Positions 53,501-63,288 of a DNA stretch of 64,000 bases are shown here, one piece after another. How positions within the stretch are numbered: the first letter of the stretch is position 1; every line of letters begins with the position of its first letter. The stretch is from Oscillatoria salina IIICB1 (GTDB taxonomy: Bacteria; Cyanobacteriota; Cyanobacteriia; Cyanobacteriales; SIO1D9), in contig NZ_JAAHBQ010000013.1 in assembly GCF_020144665.1 (NCBI RefSeq), positions 1-64,000 of the forward strand, given 5' to 3'. The notes under the pieces were generated by a model. It was not told the DNA's origin. It worked only from the letters and a program-made list of their open reading frames with translations, and did not search any database. A program made the position numbers and the translations under genes.

Positions 53501-54640
53501 ATGGCTCAAATACTGATTATTGACGACGACCCTGGAATTCAACTTTTGCTCAAGCGAGCCTTAGCCAAACAAGGTTACGAAGTAACAGTCGCTAGCGATG
53601 GTGATGAAGGTTTGGCATTGGCGCGAAAACTATGTCCGGCAATGATTGTTTGTGACTGGATTATGCCGCGCTTGAGTGGTTTAGAAGTTTGTCGCCACGT
53701 CAAAGCAGCTCCGGAACTTTCTACCACTTTTTTTATTTTGCTCACTTCGTTAGGTTCGATTGACGATCGCGTTAAAGGTTTGGACGCTGGTGCAGACGAT
53801 TTTCTTTGTAAACCGATTGAAATGTACGAGTTACTGGCGAGAGTACGTTCCGGGTTAAGACAGCACCAACTCGCCTCTGACTTGAATAAACAAAAGCAGT
53901 TACTTGAAGCCGAGTTAGCACAAGCCGCAGAATATGTTTGTTCGATTTTACCAGAACCCCTGACTGAACCGCCTGTATTTATTGACGTGCGCTTTATTCC
54001 TTCTTCTCAGCTTGGCGGAGATAGTTTTGATTATTTTTGGCTGGATGAAATTCATTTGGCTATGTATCTCCTCGACGTTTCCGGACATGGGTTACGAGCT
54101 GCTTTACCTTCGCTTTCGGTTTTAAATTTACTGCGATCGCGAGGATTACCAAAAGTTAATTACCATCAGCCTAGTGATGTTTTGCGCGGTCTTAACTACG
54201 CTTTTCAGATGACTCAGCGCAATGACAAGTATTTTACTATCTGGTATGGAGTTTATAATATTCAAACTCGCGAGTTAGTTTATGCTAGTGCCGGACATCC
54301 ACCTGCGGTTTTACTTCACTCCCAACCGATAATAGGTATTCAAAGGCAAGATTTGAAAACTCCTGGCTTTCCTGTCGGTATGTTCCCAGACGCTGAATAT
54401 CTCGATGCTAAAGTCAAAATTACTCGCTCTGCTAGTCTTTATCTTTTTAGCGATGGGATTTATGAAATTAACCAACCTGACGGTACTGTTTGGGGACTGG
54501 ATAATTTCATTAACAAGTTGCAGGAGTATCAAAAATTACCCAATCGTCATCTCGATTTACTCATAGAACAGATTAAACGCCTGAATCCTCACGAAGTCTT
54601 AGATGACGACGTTTCTTTGATGCAAATTGATTTTTCTTAA
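53501..54640 (+). CDS. Response-regulator receiver with SpoIIE/PP2C phosphatase domain (RsbU-like)
   Basis: A 379-residue protein. The receiver domain has IDDDPG, phosphoacceptor Asp52 (CDWIMP), Thr/Ser and Lys (CKPIE). A helical linker (120-150) leads to a SpoIIE phosphatase domain (about 175-379) with GGDSFDYFWLD, DVSGHGLRAAL, SAGHPPAVL and LFSDGIYEI, which hold the metal-binding Asp residues. Signal-dependent dephosphorylation of the STAS partner is expected. The cognate sensor kinase is not adjacent. Confidence 0.92.
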   Translation: MAQILIIDDDPGIQLLLKRALAKQGYEVTVASDGDEGLALARKLCPAMIVCDWIMPRLSGLEVCRHVKAAPELSTTFFILLTSLGSIDDRVKGLDAGADDFLCKPIEMYELLARVRSGLRQHQLASDLNKQKQLLEAELAQAAEYVCSILPEPLTEPPVFIDVRFIPSSQLGGDSFDYFWLDEIHLAMYLLDVSGHGLRAALPSLSVLNLLRSRGLPKVNYHQPSDVLRGLNYAFQMTQRNDKYFTIWYGVYNIQTRELVYASAGHPPAVLLHSQPIIGIQRQDLKTPGFPVGMFPDAEYLDAKVKITRSASLYLFSDGIYEINQPDGTVWGLDNFINKLQEYQKLPNRHLDLLIEQIKRLNPHEVLDDDVSLMQIDFS

Positions 54641-54672
54641 AATTATCAACTGCTTTCAGCTTACCTAAATCT

Positions 54673-54999
54673 TTATTGTTGCAACAAAACTTGCTTATTA
54701 AATTCCTCTCGGCTGAGAAAAATATCAAACACGCGATCCATGCTCGTTAGTTCAAACAACATTCTAATTTGATCGTTGATCGAACATATATATAACTTGC
54801 CGCCAGCAGACCGAACACTTTTTAAGGCTAGCACGAGTGCGCCTAATCCAGAACTATCCATAAAAGTAACATCTTGGAAATCTACTAAAACAGTTTCGGC
54901 TCCGTTTTTTACGCTTTCGCTAATCTGCTGGCGAAATTCACTAGCTTTCGTGCCATCTAAAATTCCCGAAGGTTGAAAAATTTTAATTTTAGAACTCAT
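54673..54999 (-). CDS. STAS-domain anti-sigma-factor antagonist (RsbV/SpoIIAA-like)
   Basis: A 108-residue protein from the ATG at 54999 (a GTG at 55008 is in frame). STAS fold with the phosphorylatable Ser in VTFMDSSGLGALVLALKS. It would be phosphorylated by the RsbW-like kinase and dephosphorylated by the SpoIIE phosphatase. It converges with the phosphatase gene, 32 bp between stops. Confidence 0.92.
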   Translation of the reverse strand: MSSKIKIFQPSGILDGTKASEFRQQISESVKNGAETVLVDFQDVTFMDSSGLGALVLALKSVRSAGGKLYICSINDQIRMLFELTSMDRVFDIFLSREEFNKQVLLQQ

Positions 55000-55060
55000 A
55001 AAACGCACTTGTTAACCTAAACAAAAATGCTGGTGACTTTGCCAGTATAACTGAGGATAC

Positions 55061-55215
55061 GAGGATTGGGGATTGGGGAAGAGGGGATTGGGGATTGGGG
55101 ACTGGGTTAAGTTCTCAGTTCTCATTTCTTAGTTCTCAGTTTATCTCCCAATTCCCCCTCTCCCCCCTCTCCCAAGTCTCCAAATTCCCCGTCCCCAGTC
55201 CCCTCCTCCCCAATT
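55061..55215. repeat. G-rich then C-rich heptamer array (imperfect inverted repeat)
   Basis: GGATTGGGGATTGGGG-type units (55061-55105) are followed by TTCTCAGTTCTCATTTCTTAG-type units and then by C-rich units (AATTCCCCC, CCCCAGTCCCC) to 55215. The G-rich part has several runs of four G, a potential G-quadruplex. It occupies much of the spacer before crtO. The remaining 160 bp shows only a GAGGAT site before the crtO ATG. Confidence 0.8.
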
Positions 55216-55377
55216 CTTGCCTTTGGAAGATGGGAAGCTACCCTTACTTAATCTATAAACGAGGAAGTAGTCTGGTAAATTGTTGTCGCTAAACGCAGTA
55301 ATCTAGTAAAAGTCAAGCAAATTTAAAGATTCTTAATTGTCAAGAAACTTAGTCACAACGAACCGAGGATAAAATTA

Positions 55378-57072
55378 ATGGAAGCTTATGACGTAATTAT
55401 TATCGGCGCTGGTCACAACGGGCTAGTTTGTGCGGCTTACCTATTGAAAGCCGGATATAGCGTATTATTACTGGAAAAGCGCTCAGTTCCGGGCGGTGCG
55501 GCTACAACCGAAGAAGTAATGCCGAAGGAGGCTCCTGGTTTCAAGTTTAACCTTTGTGCGATCGATCATGAATTTATTCATCTCGGTCCGGTAGTTGAGG
55601 AATTAGAATTAGCCAAATATGGCTTAGAGTATCTTTATTGCGATCCAGTAGTATTTTGTCCTCATCCCGATGGTAAATATTTCCTCGGACATAAATCCGT
55701 AGAAGCAACTTGTGCTGAGATTGCACGCTACAGCGATCGCGACGCGCAAAAATACGGTGAGTTTATCGATTATTGGCAGCGTATCATGAGCGCGATCGCG
55801 CCAATGTTCAACGCACCACCTAAATCAATTATCGACATTGCTGGTAACTATAACATCGATAAACTCAAAGATTTACTTTCCGTTCTCGGTACTCCAGACA
55901 AAATTCTCGATTTTGTCCGTACTATGCTCACTTCTCCGGAAGATTTACTCGGTGAATGGTTCGATACCGAAATAGTCAAAGCACCTCTAGCTAGACTTGC
56001 TGCTGAAATTGGCGAACCTCCATCCCAAAAAGGTCTTTCTGTGGGAGCAATTATGATGGCAATGCGCCACCATCCCGGCATGGCAAGACCTCGCGGCGGT
56101 ACAGGCGCACTCACTCAAGCTTTAGTGAAATTAGTCACGGCAAAAGGTGGTAAAATTCTCACCGACCAAACTGTTAAAAATGTCATCATTGAAGACGGAC
56201 GCGCGATCGGTGTAAGAGTCGCCGGAGGTCAAGAATATCGTGCTAACAAAGGTGTAATTTCTAACATCGACGCAAAACGTTTATTCCTCCAATTAGTCGA
56301 ACCTACTGACATCGATGCTGCTGACTCCAAACTGCGTCATCGTTTAGACCGCAAAATTATTAATAACAACGAAACAATTCTGAAAATTGATTGTGCTTTA
56401 TCCGAACCTTTACGCTTTGAAGCCTACGATCACAAAGACGAATATTTAGTTGGTTCAGTCTTAATTGCTGATTCAGTTAACCACGTCGAAAAGTCACATT
56501 CGTTAGCGAAAATGGGCGAAATTCCTGACGAAAATCCTTCCATGTATCTCGATGTTCCCACAGTTCTCGATCCCTCAATGGCTCCAGAAGGAAAGCATAC
56601 TCTCTGGATTGAATTTTTCGCTCCTTATCAAATTGCTGGCGCAGAAGGAACAGGTTTAAATGGTACTGGTTGGACAGATGAATTGAAAAATAAAGTAGCC
56701 GATCGCGTCATCGATAAATTAGCAGATTATGCCCCCAATGTCAAAAATGCAATTATGGCTCGTCGCGTTGAAAGTCCTGCGGAATTAGGAGAGCGTTTAG
56801 GCGCATATAAAGGTAATTATTACCACGTTGATATGACTCTGGATCAAATGATTTTCTTCCGTCCTTTGCCAGAAATTGCTAACTACAAAACACCGATTAA
56901 GGGTTTATACTTATCTGGTGCTGGTACTCACCCTGGCGGTTCAATTTCGGGAATGCCGGGACGTAACTGTGCTCGCGTTTTCTTAAACGCACAGCAACCA
57001 TTTGCTCAGAAATTTAAAGAAGCACAAAGTTCTGTCACCTCGGCAATGCGCTCGGTTTTTGGTATTTTGTAG
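55378..57072 (+). CDS. crtO: Beta-carotene ketolase CrtO
   Basis: A 564-residue FAD-dependent carotenoid enzyme. N-terminal dinucleotide motif VIIGAGHNGLVCAAYLL; family-specific PGGAATTEEVMP, CAIDHEFIHLGPV and the C-terminal GAGTHPGGSISGMPGRNCARV match cyanobacterial CrtO closely by memory. It ketolates beta-carotene to echinenone, the chromophore precursor for orange carotenoid proteins. It is followed 61 bp later by a saccharopine-dehydrogenase-like gene on the same strand. Confidence 0.93.
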   Translation: MEAYDVIIIGAGHNGLVCAAYLLKAGYSVLLLEKRSVPGGAATTEEVMPKEAPGFKFNLCAIDHEFIHLGPVVEELELAKYGLEYLYCDPVVFCPHPDGKYFLGHKSVEATCAEIARYSDRDAQKYGEFIDYWQRIMSAIAPMFNAPPKSIIDIAGNYNIDKLKDLLSVLGTPDKILDFVRTMLTSPEDLLGEWFDTEIVKAPLARLAAEIGEPPSQKGLSVGAIMMAMRHHPGMARPRGGTGALTQALVKLVTAKGGKILTDQTVKNVIIEDGRAIGVRVAGGQEYRANKGVISNIDAKRLFLQLVEPTDIDAADSKLRHRLDRKIINNNETILKIDCALSEPLRFEAYDHKDEYLVGSVLIADSVNHVEKSHSLAKMGEIPDENPSMYLDVPTVLDPSMAPEGKHTLWIEFFAPYQIAGAEGTGLNGTGWTDELKNKVADRVIDKLADYAPNVKNAIMARRVESPAELGERLGAYKGNYYHVDMTLDQMIFFRPLPEIANYKTPIKGLYLSGAGTHPGGSISGMPGRNCARVFLNAQQPFAQKFKEAQSSVTSAMRSVFGIL

Positions 57073-57133
57073 TTATCGAGGTTAACTCAGGACTGCAAAA
57101 TTCTGCCAAGATTTTTGTAGTCTTGATAGCCTC

Positions 57134-58264
57134 ATGGAAAAATTAACAGAAAATTACCAAAAGCCAATGACTAAGAAAGTTTTAATTCTCGGAGGAACGG
57201 GCAGAATAGGAAGTAGTGTAGCGCAAGATTTATTAAACCATACTGAGGTGGAAATTGTCGCTACCGGAAGGACGATAAGCGGGGAAAAAATGTCAAATCC
57301 TCGAATCAAATATTTAGCTTTAGATTTAGCAAATATTGCCGAACTCGAAAAAGCTGTTGCAGAGGTTGATTTAGTAATTCATTGTGCGGGACCTTTTCAT
57401 CATCGCGATGGACGAGTTCTAAAAAGTTGTCTGGAGTCGAAAGTAAATTATCTCGATGTTAGCGATCATCGCTCATTTTATCACAAAGTAATTAAGTATC
57501 GACCGGAAGCTGCTGCTGCGGGAGTGACGGCAATTTTAAATACCGGAATTTTTCCGGGAATTTCTAATAGTATGGTACGCCAAGGAGTCGAACAATTTGA
57601 TGAAGTAGAAACTATTCATTTATCTTATGTAGTTAGCGGTTCTGGTGGTGCTGGTTTGACGGTGATGCGAACGACATTTTTAGGGCTACAAAATTCTTTT
57701 CAAGCGTGGCTAGATGGTAAATGGCAGGAAGTATTACCTTATAGCGATCGCGAAACTGTTTCGTTTCCTCAACCTTACGGTAAAATTGGGGTTTATTGGT
57801 TCGATATGCCAGAAACTTACACTTTTGTGGAATCTTTCCCGGCGAAAAATATTATCACTAAATTTGGTTCTGTACCGGATTTTTATAACCATCTTACTTG
57901 GATTGCTGCTCACATTTTTCCTAAGTCTTGGATTACTAGTCCTGCTGGTGTGGAATTTCTTGCTCGTGTCTCTTATCGTATGACTTCTGTTACAGATAAG
58001 TTTAGCGGAATTGGTGTTGCAATTCGCTCGGAAATTCAAGGACATAAAAATGGAAAAATGTCAAGTTATTGCTCCACTTTACTACATAAAAATACAGCAA
58101 CTTCCGCAGGTTGCGGGACTGGTGGTATTGCCCAACTTTTGTTAGCAGATAAACTCAAGAAACCGGGAGTTTGGGCTGTGGAACAAGCCTTACCGACAGA
58201 TTTATTTGAGCAAACAATGGCAAGTAGGGGAATTGAAATTAAGCAACAGTGGTTAGCTGCTTAA
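57134..58264 (+). CDS. Saccharopine dehydrogenase-like NAD(P)-binding protein
   Basis: A 376-residue protein. Rossmann motif VLILGGTGRIGSSVAQDLL, then LDLANIAELEKAVAEVDLVIHCAGPFHHRDGR typical of the saccharopine dehydrogenase-like NADP-binding family. The C-terminal half is specific to this group. Substrate unknown; such proteins are often trans-acting enoyl reductases or lipid oxidoreductases. It follows crtO, and its stop is 1 bp from the end of the convergent antiporter gene. Confidence 0.85.
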   Translation: MEKLTENYQKPMTKKVLILGGTGRIGSSVAQDLLNHTEVEIVATGRTISGEKMSNPRIKYLALDLANIAELEKAVAEVDLVIHCAGPFHHRDGRVLKSCLESKVNYLDVSDHRSFYHKVIKYRPEAAAAGVTAILNTGIFPGISNSMVRQGVEQFDEVETIHLSYVVSGSGGAGLTVMRTTFLGLQNSFQAWLDGKWQEVLPYSDRETVSFPQPYGKIGVYWFDMPETYTFVESFPAKNIITKFGSVPDFYNHLTWIAAHIFPKSWITSPAGVEFLARVSYRMTSVTDKFSGIGVAIRSEIQGHKNGKMSSYCSTLLHKNTATSAGCGTGGIAQLLLADKLKKPGVWAVEQALPTDLFEQTMASRGIEIKQQWLAA

Positions 58265-58265
58265 G

Positions 58266-59504
58266 TTATTTCTCGGTTACTTGGGGACAATTGTTTTTGA
58301 ATTGGCACTCGTACCAATTCATTAAAGGAGTAGCCGTAATGCCGTGAACGAGAATTGAACAAAGGATAACAATGTAAGTTATCCAAGCAATTTGTTCGCC
58401 AGTATCTCCGCTTAAACCTTTACTCAAAGAATAGGTTAAATAATAAATAGAACCAACGCCGCGAATGCCAAACCAACCAAATAATAAACGGGTTGGTATT
58501 GGCAAATGGCTGCCCAATGTACTCAGCCAAGCACCTACAGGTCGGATAATAAAAAACAGAAATATTGCTACAGTTAAGCCGGCAAAAGCAAAATTGAGCA
58601 GAGGATCGATGAGCAATAAGCCACCAAGTAGTAAAATAGTAGCAACTTCGAGTAATTTTTCAATTTGTTCGGTAAATTCTAGTTGGGAAAGTTGTTTTTG
58701 AGAGTCAAAATAACGACGTTGTACGACTACTCCAGCAATGAAGACAGCTAAAAAACCGTAGCCATTGACTATTTCAGTGAGCGAATAAGTAAGTAAAATC
58801 GTACTGAGACCGACGAAATCTTCCATTAAATTATCAACCGAACGGAAGTTTTGTAAGCGATCGCCAATCCAAATAACTGCTTTAGCGACGAGAATTCCCA
58901 TAACTACGCCCGCAGCGATCGCCCAAATAAAGTCAATTAATACCCATTGTTGAAACCAGTTATCGAAGTTGCTATCTTTAAACCAAAATAAGCCAAAATA
59001 AACAAAGGGAAAGGCTAGGGCGTCATTTAGCCCGCCTTCCGAGGTTAAACCAAAGCGTAACTCGTCTAGATCTTGAATATGAGCGAGTTGCACTTCGGAA
59101 GCTAAAACTGGGTCGGTAGGAGCTAAAATAGCACCAAGCAAAACCGAACTTCCCCAGCCAATCCCTAAAAACCAATGAGCTACTGCGGCGATCGCGATAA
59201 TCGAAATTGGCATCAAAAAACCGATTGATCGAATCGTAGTTTGCCAATAAGCTAATTTTAGCGGTCGATTCATTTTCAAACCACAACTAAAAACCGAGAC
59301 AATCACGACAATTTCTGTCATGCGCTCGATAAATTGCGCGCCCGGTCGCAAATCAATTATGCTAATACCTTGAGGGCCGAGAAAAATTCCCACAATCAGG
59401 TAGATAATCGCATAAGAAAGAGGGATGCGAGCAATCCAACCCGAACCGAGAGTTACAAAAAGTAAGACCAGACCGATAACTAAAAGAGTGAGAATATAAC
59501 TCAA
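58266..59504 (-). CDS. Na+/H+ antiporter, CPA1 (NhaP-type)
   Basis: A 412-residue protein with about 12 membrane helices. Ion-binding region GAILAPTDPVLASEVQ (two acidic/polar residues of the NhaP/NHE class) and SEGGLNDALAFPFVYF. The first codon is TTG; no ATG lies close enough to keep helix 1, so a TTG start or a start just outside my reading is assumed. It exchanges Na+ for H+ across the plasma membrane in pH and salt homeostasis. Confidence 0.88.
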   Translation of the reverse strand: MSYILTLLVIGLVLLFVTLGSGWIARIPLSYAIIYLIVGIFLGPQGISIIDLRPGAQFIERMTEIVVIVSVFSCGLKMNRPLKLAYWQTTIRSIGFLMPISIIAIAAVAHWFLGIGWGSSVLLGAILAPTDPVLASEVQLAHIQDLDELRFGLTSEGGLNDALAFPFVYFGLFWFKDSNFDNWFQQWVLIDFIWAIAAGVVMGILVAKAVIWIGDRLQNFRSVDNLMEDFVGLSTILLTYSLTEIVNGYGFLAVFIAGVVVQRRYFDSQKQLSQLEFTEQIEKLLEVATILLLGGLLLIDPLLNFAFAGLTVAIFLFFIIRPVGAWLSTLGSHLPIPTRLLFGWFGIRGVGSIYYLTYSLSKGLSGDTGEQIAWITYIVILCSILVHGITATPLMNWYECQFKNNCPQVTEK

Positions 59505-59795
59505 TTTTGTAGCGCCAAGTGTGAGAGTACAAAATTGAGTCTAAAACTTATGTTGCTAATTGTAAATCCGCTTTAAGCTAGATTTTGACTCTAGCTAAAT
59601 TTTCACAGAGAAATTCCGAGAATATCTGTGTTTATCCGCGTCTATCTGTAGTTACAAATACTTGATTAATTCACCAATTTATTGTTTTTGAGAGAGACGC
59701 GATCGCCGCGCTGCAAGATTGAGTAAGCTAACTAAATATCCGATGCCAGATGTATTTATTTGCTAAACTAGGCAAAGCTGATGATTTTTCGTTCT

Positions 59796-60125
59796 TTATT
59801 CTTCTGTTTCCGCCTTGCTATTACTAGGAGAAGAATTGTAGATCGAATCGAGTTGTTGACGGGCATCTTCTACAGATACAGAGCGCATCACCAAAAGTGG
59901 TTCATCAATTGGTTTACCCGTTGCATCTAATAACTCTGGATGAGGAACGCGAGAAGGAGCAGCAAGGGAATTTCCGAAATTATTATTACCAAATGTAGAG
60001 GGATTTCTTCCCGATTGGTAACTGCGACTTGAGTCGCCACTTAAAGTAATTAAGCTGCGAATTAAGTTACTAACTGCCAAAAATGCAATAATAGTAAAGG
60101 CAAGAATGTAAAGTAAATGTAACAT
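59796..60125 (-). CDS. DUF2973 protein
   Basis: A 109-residue protein with one N-terminal membrane helix (MLHLLYILAFTIIAFLAVSN) followed by a Ser/Asn-rich linker and the conserved PHPELLDATGKPIDEPLLVMR. This matches the cyanobacterial DUF2973 family as I remember it. It lies 133 bp downstream of the DUF2605 gene on the same strand, a pairing usual in cyanobacteria. Function unknown. Confidence 0.82.
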   Translation of the reverse strand: MLHLLYILAFTIIAFLAVSNLIRSLITLSGDSSRSYQSGRNPSTFGNNNFGNSLAAPSRVPHPELLDATGKPIDEPLLVMRSVSVEDARQQLDSIYNSSPSNSKAETEE

Positions 60126-60258
60126 TGTCTTTTTTTTCCTCCAAGCAGAATTTTTGCAGATTGGTATATTTATCGTCGAATTTTAAAAATTGACTTCGCT
60201 TTTGAGCCGTAATTTTAGCTTACCAAAGTAAGCAGTTGCTATTCCTCAGTCTTGGGGA

Positions 60259-60615
60259 TCAAAGTGTAGGCTTTGATTTGATAGCTTGGTTGGTTTGCGG
60301 ATTTTTCAGAGAACGCCAGCGCATTGAAACTCGCCAACATTCTGTCACCAAATTATGCCACGGAACTAAAGTAGCAGTGTCGATCCCAGCTTGACCGCCA
60401 GTAGCATGAAACAACATTTTAGCGGTACGGACTTCTTGCTGGGCGTTTTTTAGTCGTTTCAGCAATTCGTCTTGTTCCTCGTCGCTGAGAAAGATGATAT
60501 CCTCATTTTCTAATAAAGTACGCGATCGCTCAAACCAATATTGGAAATCGTCTAATAACGGCTCCAGCACTGCCTTGAGCAGTTTGTTCTCTGACGGTTG
60601 CGAAAGTGTCATCAA
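60259..60615 (-). CDS. DUF2605 protein
   Basis: A 118-residue protein (LLKAVLEPLLDDFQYWFERSRTLLENED, then LLKRLKNAQQEVRTAKMLFHATGGQAGID and CWRVSMRWR). This matches the cyanobacterial DUF2605 family by memory. Soluble and helical. It forms a likely two-gene unit with DUF2973. Divergent from thrS. Function unknown. Confidence 0.82.
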   Translation of the reverse strand: MMTLSQPSENKLLKAVLEPLLDDFQYWFERSRTLLENEDIIFLSDEEQDELLKRLKNAQQEVRTAKMLFHATGGQAGIDTATLVPWHNLVTECWRVSMRWRSLKNPQTNQAIKSKPTL

Positions 60616-60790
60616 CTAAATTTCAAATTTCCGATCTCAGCTTTATCTTAACTCTCTTTACAATATTTAATAGTATGTTAGTTTTTTTTAAGATTTGCAA
60701 GGCGATCGCTAGGCAAGCGCCAACCTGTGCCCCTAGTATCATGGAAAAAGTCACCAAATAGAATCATTAAGTCGTAAGAGTTATCAAGTT

Positions 60791-62611
60791 ATGGTTGCTG
60801 CTGAATCTGCTCCCGAACCAGAGGAGCAAATCCGACTACCTCGCACCAGCGAGTCTGAGTCTCTAAAAAAAATCCGTCACACCGCCTCCCACGTCATGGC
60901 GATGGCGGTACAAAAGTTATTTCCCAAAGCCCAGGTAACAATCGGACCTTGGACTGAATATGGTTTTTACTATGACTTCGACACTCCGGAACCCTTTACC
61001 GAACAAGACTTGAAGAAGATCAAAAAAGAAATGATCGAGATCGTTAAGCGTAAACTTCCGGTAGTACGCGAAGAAGTAAGCCGTCAAGAAGCCGAAAAAC
61101 GCATTAAGGAACTTAACGAACCTTACAAGCTAGAAATTCTCGAAGGAATCGAAGAACCGATTACCATTTATCACTTGGGTGAGGATTGGTGGGACTTGTG
61201 TGCCGGTCCGCACGTGGAAAATACCAAAGAACTCCATCCGAAAGCTTTCGACCTAGAAAGCGTTGCTGGGGCTTACTGGCGGGGCGATGAAAAGAACGCT
61301 CAGTTGCAGCGTATTTACGGCACAGCGTGGGAAACCCCCGAACAGCTAGCCGAGTACAAACGCCGGAAAGAAGAAGCTCTCAGACGCGATCATCGCCGAC
61401 TGGGGAAAGAATTAGGGCTGTTTGTCTTTAGCGAGATCGTCGGTCCGGGTTTACCAATGTGGACTCCGAAAGGAACGATTTTGCGATCGCTATTAGAAGA
61501 TTTCCTTAAGCAAGAACAGCTCAAGCGCGGTTATCTTCCGGTAGTCACTCCTCATATTGCCAAAGTAGACTTATTTAAAGTTTCTGGACACTGGCAAACT
61601 TATCAAGAGGATATGTTTCCGATGATGGCAGAATCGGAAGCTGATTTGCAAGCCGAACAAGGCTTTGTCCTCAAACCGATGAACTGTCCTTTTCACATCC
61701 AAATTTATGAAAGTGAATTGCGTTCTTATCGCGAATTACCGATACGTTTGGCAGAATTTGGCACAGTTTATCGTTACGAACAATCGGGAGAATTAGGCGG
61801 TTTAACTAGAGTTCGCGGTTTTACTGTTGATGACTCTCACTTGTTCGTTACTCCCAATCAACTTGATGAGGAATTTCTCAATGTAGTCGATTTAATTCTC
61901 TCAGTTTTCAAAGCTTTACAACTGAGTAATTTTAAAGCTAGATTGAGTTTCCGCGATCCAGATTCGGATAAATATATTGGCGGTGATGACGTTTGGAATC
62001 AAGCGGAAGGTGCAATTCGTCGTGCTGTTGAGAAGTTGGGAATGGAGCATTTTGAAGCTATCGGTGAAGCGGCTTTTTACGGTCCCAAACTTGATTTTAT
62101 CTTCCAAGATGCTTTAGAGCGCGAATGGCAATTAGGAACTGTTCAAGTAGACTATAATTTGCCCGAACGTTTTCAGTTAGAATATGTAGCTGAAGATGGT
62201 TCTCGTCAGCGCCCGGTAATGATTCACCGCGCACCTTTTGGTTCTTTAGAGCGGCTAATTGGTATCCTAATTGAAGAATATGCTGGCGATTTTCCTTTGT
62301 GGTTAGCACCAGTACAAATTAGGTTAGTTTGTGTCAGCGATCCGCAATTGGATTATGCTAAAGAAATAGCCGCCAAAATGCGTGCCGAAGGAATTCGCGT
62401 GGAAGTCGATACCAGTGGGGAAAGACTCGGTAAAGCAATTCGTAACGCTGAGAAAGATAAAATTCCCGTCATGGCGGTAGTTGGTGCAAAAGAGGTAGAA
62501 AATAATACCCTCAGTATACGCACTCGTGCGGCTGGCGAACTCGGCGCGATCGCTGTCACCGAAGTTATCGAGAAAATGAAAAACGCGATCGCTAATCATA
62601 CCAACTTCTAA
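60791..62611 (+). CDS. thrS: Threonyl-tRNA synthetase
   Basis: A 606-residue enzyme. The editing domain begins almost at the N-terminus (KIRHTASHVMAMAVQKLFPK at about 27-46 with the HxxxH motif; CAGPH later), so the TGS domain is absent. The class II catalytic domain has MNCPFHIQIY, SHLF and HRAPFGSLERLIGILIEEYAG (Zn ligands Cys and His visible), and the C-terminal anticodon-binding domain ends the protein. It charges tRNA-Thr. Start MVAAESAPEPEEQIRLP. Confidence 0.95.
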   Translation: MVAAESAPEPEEQIRLPRTSESESLKKIRHTASHVMAMAVQKLFPKAQVTIGPWTEYGFYYDFDTPEPFTEQDLKKIKKEMIEIVKRKLPVVREEVSRQEAEKRIKELNEPYKLEILEGIEEPITIYHLGEDWWDLCAGPHVENTKELHPKAFDLESVAGAYWRGDEKNAQLQRIYGTAWETPEQLAEYKRRKEEALRRDHRRLGKELGLFVFSEIVGPGLPMWTPKGTILRSLLEDFLKQEQLKRGYLPVVTPHIAKVDLFKVSGHWQTYQEDMFPMMAESEADLQAEQGFVLKPMNCPFHIQIYESELRSYRELPIRLAEFGTVYRYEQSGELGGLTRVRGFTVDDSHLFVTPNQLDEEFLNVVDLILSVFKALQLSNFKARLSFRDPDSDKYIGGDDVWNQAEGAIRRAVEKLGMEHFEAIGEAAFYGPKLDFIFQDALEREWQLGTVQVDYNLPERFQLEYVAEDGSRQRPVMIHRAPFGSLERLIGILIEEYAGDFPLWLAPVQIRLVCVSDPQLDYAKEIAAKMRAEGIRVEVDTSGERLGKAIRNAEKDKIPVMAVVGAKEVENNTLSIRTRAAGELGAIAVTEVIEKMKNAIANHTNF

Positions 62612-62633
62612 CCCTAACTCAACCAAGTTCCAA

Positions 62634-62653
62634 TAGCCCGCCTCGGCGGGCTA
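62634..62653 (+). terminator. Hairpin after thrS
   Basis: Perfect 9-bp arms TAGCCCGCC / GGCGGGCTA with a tight 2-nt centre, 23 bp after the thrS stop. Followed by A-rich rather than T-rich sequence. Confidence 0.65.
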
Positions 62654-62685
62654 AAAATATTAAATATTAATAACTTATCATCCTG

Positions 62686-63288
62686 ATGATTGCTAGTCTC
62701 GAACTTCCTCCCATGACTCCCGAAGAATACCTAGAATGGGAAGAAAAACAACCAATTAAATACCAATATATCAAGGGCGAAGTTTACGCTATGACAGGGG
62801 GAACTCTGAGTCATAATTCTATCGCACTTAACCTAGCTTCCGCCCTAAAAATTCACCTACGTCAAAAAGGATGTAAAGTATTCATAGCAGATGCCAAACT
62901 AGGCGTATCTCAACAAGGACCCTTTCATTATCCTGACATCATGGTAACGTGCGATCGCCGCGACCAAACCGCCCGTAAATTAGTTTATCATCCTTGTTTA
63001 ATTATCGAAGTTCTTTCTCCTAGTACCGAAGCATTCGACAGAGGTGACAAATTTAAACATTATCGTCGTATTAATACTTTAAAAGAATACGTTCTTATCG
63101 ATCCAGAAACAATCAACATCGAATGTTACCGACTCAATGAAAACAACAAATGGGAACTTACTCCTTATACTGCTGATGACTTTACAGCAGAATTAGACTC
63201 AGAAATTCATTTGACTAGCGTAGACTTTCACTGTCCAATTTCTTTGATTTACGAAGATGTAGAACTTCTGGAAAATAGCCCCGAATAA
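62686..63288 (+). CDS. Uma2 family (DUF820) putative endonuclease
   Basis: A 200-residue protein of the PD-(D/E)XK fold: PPMTPEEYLEWEEKQPIKYQYIKGEVYAM, PDIMVTCDRRD and LIIEVLSPSTEAFDRGDKF carry the Asp, Glu and Lys-type positions. The family is multicopy in cyanobacteria; nuclease activity is predicted only. It follows thrS after the hairpin, so it has its own transcript. No partner gene suggests a toxin-antitoxin role. Confidence 0.88.
   Translation: MIASLELPPMTPEEYLEWEEKQPIKYQYIKGEVYAMTGGTLSHNSIALNLASALKIHLRQKGCKVFIADAKLGVSQQGPFHYPDIMVTCDRRDQTARKLVYHPCLIIEVLSPSTEAFDRGDKFKHYRRINTLKEYVLIDPETINIECYRLNENNKWELTPYTADDFTAELDSEIHLTSVDFHCPISLIYEDVELLENSPE

Noticed and set aside
62686-63288. Insertion-sequence transposase
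   Set aside because: The fold signature is Uma2/DUF820, without terminal inverted repeats or target duplications.
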